Source: Acidobacteria bacterium CG_4_9_14_3_um_filter_49_7
GTDB taxonomy: Bacteria; Acidobacteriota; Holophagae; Thermotomaculales; Thermotomaculaceae
Assembly (NCBI GenBank): GCA_002789615.1
Contig: PFTO01000092.1
Coordinates: forward strand, 1-6,796
Direction of reading: 5' to 3'
DNA: 6,796 nt
Of the stretch, positions 5,030 through 6,796 are shown piece after piece. The translations under genes were made by a program, and so were the position numbers. Positions within the stretch are counted from its first letter, which is position 1, and the number at the start of each line of letters is the position of its first letter. Under the pieces are notes generated by a model that had not been told where the DNA came from, searched no databases, and saw only the letters and a program-made list of their open reading frames with translations.

Positions 5030-6050
5030 TGGCGATTCCTGTGAGGCACAGTGATCTTATCGGGCACTCTGTGCACAGTGTTTTTAATGGTTTGCAGATG
5101 TTTTGCCCATGTTTGACCATCAGTCCGTTGACTTCACGGATCACGCTTTTTGGCAGAAGGGATTTCAACGCCTTTTCCGATTCTTCCGGCTTTCCGGTGC
5201 GAATCCAACCCAGCCGGTTGCTGATCCGATGTACATGCGTATCTACGCAGATTTCGAAGTGCCCGAACCCGTCTGCCAGCACCAGGTTTGCGGTCTTGAT
5301 TCCCACGTTGGGTAATGCCAGGAGTTTGTTCTTGTTATCCGGAACCACATCGTGGTATTTGAAATGAATAATTTCCGCCACCTTTTTCAGGTTTTTTGCC
5401 TTGGTCTTGTAAAAGCCGGCCGGGAAAATCAGTTCTTCAATCTTTTCTTCCGGGAGGTCCATCAGTTCTTTCGGACCTGGCGCTTTGCTGAAGAGTCGTG
5501 CAGCGGCCGGGCCGGTCACTTCGTCCTTTGTTCTGAGCGAAATGATGCAGGAAACCAGCAATTCCCAGGGCTTCTTGAATTTTTCCACCGGCGTTTCGAT
5601 TCCGAGGTAGCGCTTTCTCAACAGTTTAACCGTGTATTCAATCTGGCGGGCAAGAAGGCGCTGAAATATGCCTTGAATACAGAGGGAATCGGCAAAGAAG
5701 AGGTGGGTGTCGCAATCGCAGTCCCCTGCGCCGAACCCGGATATCCCGGTGATTCCCGGTGTTTCTGAAAGTAGTTTTGCCAGCTCGTGCTCCATCCGGT
5801 TGTCCGCAACAATGTAAGGAGCAATGGCAGTCACTTTTGCCTTGTCCAGAAGGTAGTCAATGTGCCAGTGGTGTTTTTTTTCTTTGGAATTGTGACGCTT
5901 CACCCTTGCGGAAAGGCTCTTCATGGCGGAGCCGCAATAAAAGTACCAGCCGGGAGAAAGCTCAAAGTTCCTGCTTTTTGTCTGAATGGTACAGGGACTA
6001 TCCAATGTCGCAATGATGAGATAGATGCCGGAAGTCGCGGCCATAGTCAT
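5010..6050 (-). CDS. nth: DUF123 (GIY-YIG-like) domain fused to endonuclease III
   Basis: A 346-residue two-domain protein. Residues about 135-346 are endonuclease III, a DNA glycosylase/AP lyase that removes oxidised pyrimidines and nicks the strand. The helix-hairpin-helix is LPNVGIKTANLVL with the catalytic Lys at K252; the catalytic Asp is D270 in VDTHVHR; C319, C326, C329 and C335 give the exact C-x6-C-x2-C-x5-C of the [4Fe-4S] cluster. SLRTKDEVT stands where E. coli has a Gln-containing loop, a change I associate with archaeal-type enzymes. Residues 1 to about 125 are DUF123: GIY (8-10), WYFYCGSA (35-42), R49, H53, HWHIDYLL (61-68) and GDCDCDTHLFF (109-119). GIY, YCG, R49, H53 and E88 follow the GIY-YIG nuclease pattern. 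The ATG at 6050 overlaps the upstream stop (ATGA); M3 is an alternative. Both domain calls are strong; nuclease activity of DUF123 is inference. Confidence 0.92.
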   Translation of the reverse strand: MTMAATSGIYLIIATLDSPCTIQTKSRNFELSPGWYFYCGSAMKSLSARVKRHNSKEKKHHWHIDYLLDKAKVTAIAPYIVADNRMEHELAKLLSETPGITGISGFGAGDCDCDTHLFFADSLCIQGIFQRLLARQIEYTVKLLRKRYLGIETPVEKFKKPWELLVSCIISLRTKDEVTGPAAARLFSKAPGPKELMDLPEEKIEELIFPAGFYKTKAKNLKKVAEIIHFKYHDVVPDNKNKLLALPNVGIKTANLVLADGFGHFEICVDTHVHRISNRLGWIRTGKPEESEKALKSLLPKSVIREVNGLMVKHGQNICKPLKTLCTECPIRSLCLTGIANETHSS

Positions 6051-6598
6051 TTGCCCGGAATCAGGATGTGGAGCTCTGTTTTTCTCGGAACGTCTTTCTG
6101 CCAGGCTGTACCGCCGTTTCCGGAAAGCAGCAGATGAAGGCTGGATATGGCATTGTCCAGCTCTGTTTGAATCGTTCCTGCCTTCCGGTTGATTGTCAGA
6201 ATGAGGTGGATCATTGTCCTCTTTCCGGAACGAACGATTGCAGATTCCCCGTGAGTTTTCATCCCAAGGGTCTGAAATGTGCCCTTCATTGCACTCTTAA
6301 ATGTCTTTTCATTTACCAGAACCAGACCAGTTGCATCGGAGTCCATTTCCAGTGTGATTCCGGCGGATTTGGCTGCATCCTTCAGCATCGAAACAAGGTC
6401 AGCCGGTTTCCCTGTGAAGGTTGCAGGTGGTGTCGAAGTGAGGGATTCACTGTTGATGATCGAAATCAACCGTACCAGTACATAGCATGTAATTACAAGA
6501 ATGACCAGTACGTAAATATAGTGAAAGTTGAACACTGCGTCCATGATCACGGTAATAAATGCGACAAAAAGGGCTGCGGCAAGTGCTTTCAAGTTCAT
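6047..6598 (-). CDS. Unrecognised membrane-anchored protein, first gene of the minus-strand operon
   Basis: I do not recognise this family. From the ATG at 6598 the protein has 183 residues. Two hydrophobic helices make up the first 45 or so: LAAALFVAFITVIMDAVF and, after a short NFHY turn, IYVLVILVITCYVLVRLI. A soluble domain of about 130 residues follows, beginning with a Ser/Thr/Pro linker and showing alternating strand-like stretches (GLVLVNEKTF, MIHLILTINR, ELHILIPG), an alpha/beta pattern with no catalytic motif I can name. Two close helices suggest a hairpin with the soluble domain on the cytoplasmic side, but topology is inferred. A GTG at 6616 would be a longer start, but it lies upstream of the -10 box at 6605-6610, which would then fall inside the coding region. 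The stop overlaps the nth start by four bases. A long open frame on the opposite strand here is a shadow. Confidence 0.65.
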   Translation of the reverse strand: MNLKALAAALFVAFITVIMDAVFNFHYIYVLVILVITCYVLVRLISIINSESLTSTPPATFTGKPADLVSMLKDAAKSAGITLEMDSDATGLVLVNEKTFKSAMKGTFQTLGMKTHGESAIVRSGKRTMIHLILTINRKAGTIQTELDNAISSLHLLLSGNGGTAWQKDVPRKTELHILIPGK

Positions 6599-6604
6599 AC
6601 AACC

Positions 6605-6633
6605 ATTGTAGGGCACAAAATTCTTATTTGCAA
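6605..6633 (-). promoter_or_regulatory. Sigma-70-type promoter of the minus-strand operon
   Basis: Reading leftwards, TTGCAA (6628-6633, four of six matches to TTGACA) is followed after exactly 17 bases by TACAAT (6605-6610, five of six matches to TATAAT). Transcription should begin about seven bases further, at or next to the ATG at 6598, giving a leaderless or nearly leaderless message. No Shine-Dalgarno sequence lies before that ATG, which agrees. Confidence 0.6.
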
Positions 6634-6690
6634 GCAGGACAGGAGGTATTCTGACTGCAGAGGGATGGAAGGTCCAACATGGCGGGCAGA

Positions 6691-6744
6691 TGTCAATCGC
6701 TGTTCATTTGCCCCCGTCTGTCAAGTCCTGATTAAAAGTTGACA
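6691..6744. repeat. Cluster of TGTCAA-type short repeats, possible transposon end
   Basis: TGTCAA occurs at 6691-6696 and 6719-6724, a variant TGTTCA at 6701-6706, and the inverted form TTGACA at 6739-6744. The first variant continues into TTTGCCCCC and the last into ATTTATCTCCCC, a loosely similar spacing. Several repeats starting with TGT near an edge resemble the multiple terminal repeats of some insertion sequences, especially the IS21 family. No transposase is visible inside the window, so this is tentative; regulator-binding sites are an alternative. Confidence 0.3.
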
Positions 6745-6751
6745 CATTTAT

Positions 6752-6791
6752 CTCCCCATAACTCACTCCCATGATGAACCTCATGGGGAGT
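6752..6791. repeat. Overlapping inverted repeats at the right edge
   Basis: ACTCCCATGA (6765-6774) can pair with TCATGGGGAGT (6781-6791) around a six-base loop, ten pairs with one bulged G. Alternatively CTCCCCAT (6752-6759) pairs exactly with ATGGGGAG (6783-6790), so the two hairpins compete for the same right arm. No T run follows before the sequence ends at 6796, so a terminator cannot be claimed. The block may belong to the same element as the repeats at 6691-6744. Confidence 0.4.
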
Positions 6792-6796
6792 CTTCA

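Noticed and set aside
5352..5768. A 138-codon plus-strand open frame opposite nth.
   Set aside because: It is a shadow of a strongly supported DUF123-Nth gene and is rich in Phe and Cys from reversed codons.
6641..6667. AGGAGGT followed by an ATG at 6665 and a 25-codon open frame to 6742, a possible small rightward gene.
   Set aside because: The ATG lies 17 bases from the Shine-Dalgarno-like site, too far, and the peptide overlaps the TGTCAA repeat cluster with no recognisable feature.
6068..6742. A 224-codon open frame on the plus strand opposite the membrane protein gene.
   Set aside because: Its composition is unlike a real protein (many Cys, no motif), it covers the better-supported minus-strand gene and promoter, and it has no ribosome-binding site.

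Overview
The window looks like ordinary bacterial chromosome from a moderate-GC organism (about 52% in the stretch I counted, 361-720). Genes are tightly packed, with ATGA start/stop overlaps. I cannot name the phylum. The lineage is probably not a well-studied model group: the PurN carries a GKGFYG variant near the active site, and endonuclease III is fused to a DUF123 domain. A free-standing protein resembling the methionine synthase (MetH) reactivation domain hints at corrinoid biochemistry, often seen in anaerobes, but this is only a hint.

Layout. (1) Bases 1 to about 350 hold the 3' part of a Nudix hydrolase gene on the minus strand. It is cut off at its 5' end where it meets a purM gene that is also missing its 5' end. 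The two are joined head to head inside both reading frames. The left piece has 41% GC (149/360 counted), against 52% in the next 360 bases. This is either a real rearrangement or a chimeric join. (2) Bases 349-3831 form a plus-strand operon: 'purM, purN, tyrS, a small TPR protein, a MetH-activation-like protein, and an unrecognised 100-residue protein. Gaps are 15 nt or less, or the genes overlap. (3) Bases 3803-6598 form a minus-strand operon transcribed right to left: a two-helix membrane protein of unknown function, a DUF123-endonuclease III fusion, a biotin-protein ligase without a DNA-binding domain, and a Mut7-C (DUF82) protein with PIN-like and zinc-ribbon-like features. The two operons converge and their last genes overlap by 29 bp. 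(4) Bases 6599-6796 hold the promoter of the minus-strand operon and then about 110 bp of non-coding, repeat-rich DNA that runs off the edge and may be the end of an insertion sequence.

The plus-strand genes serve purine synthesis (PurM and PurN catalyse steps of IMP formation) and tyrosine charging of tRNA. The two genes after tyrS are probably passengers of that transcript. The minus-strand genes combine DNA base-excision repair, biotin attachment and a probable RNA-processing nuclease, with no single obvious pathway. No RNA gene, CRISPR array, phage gene or complete mobile element is visible. The most interesting items are the DUF123-Nth fusion, the double truncation at about 350, two matching TACAAT-N6-ATG arrangements suggesting leaderless transcripts, and a strong excess of the tetranucleotide CCGG.
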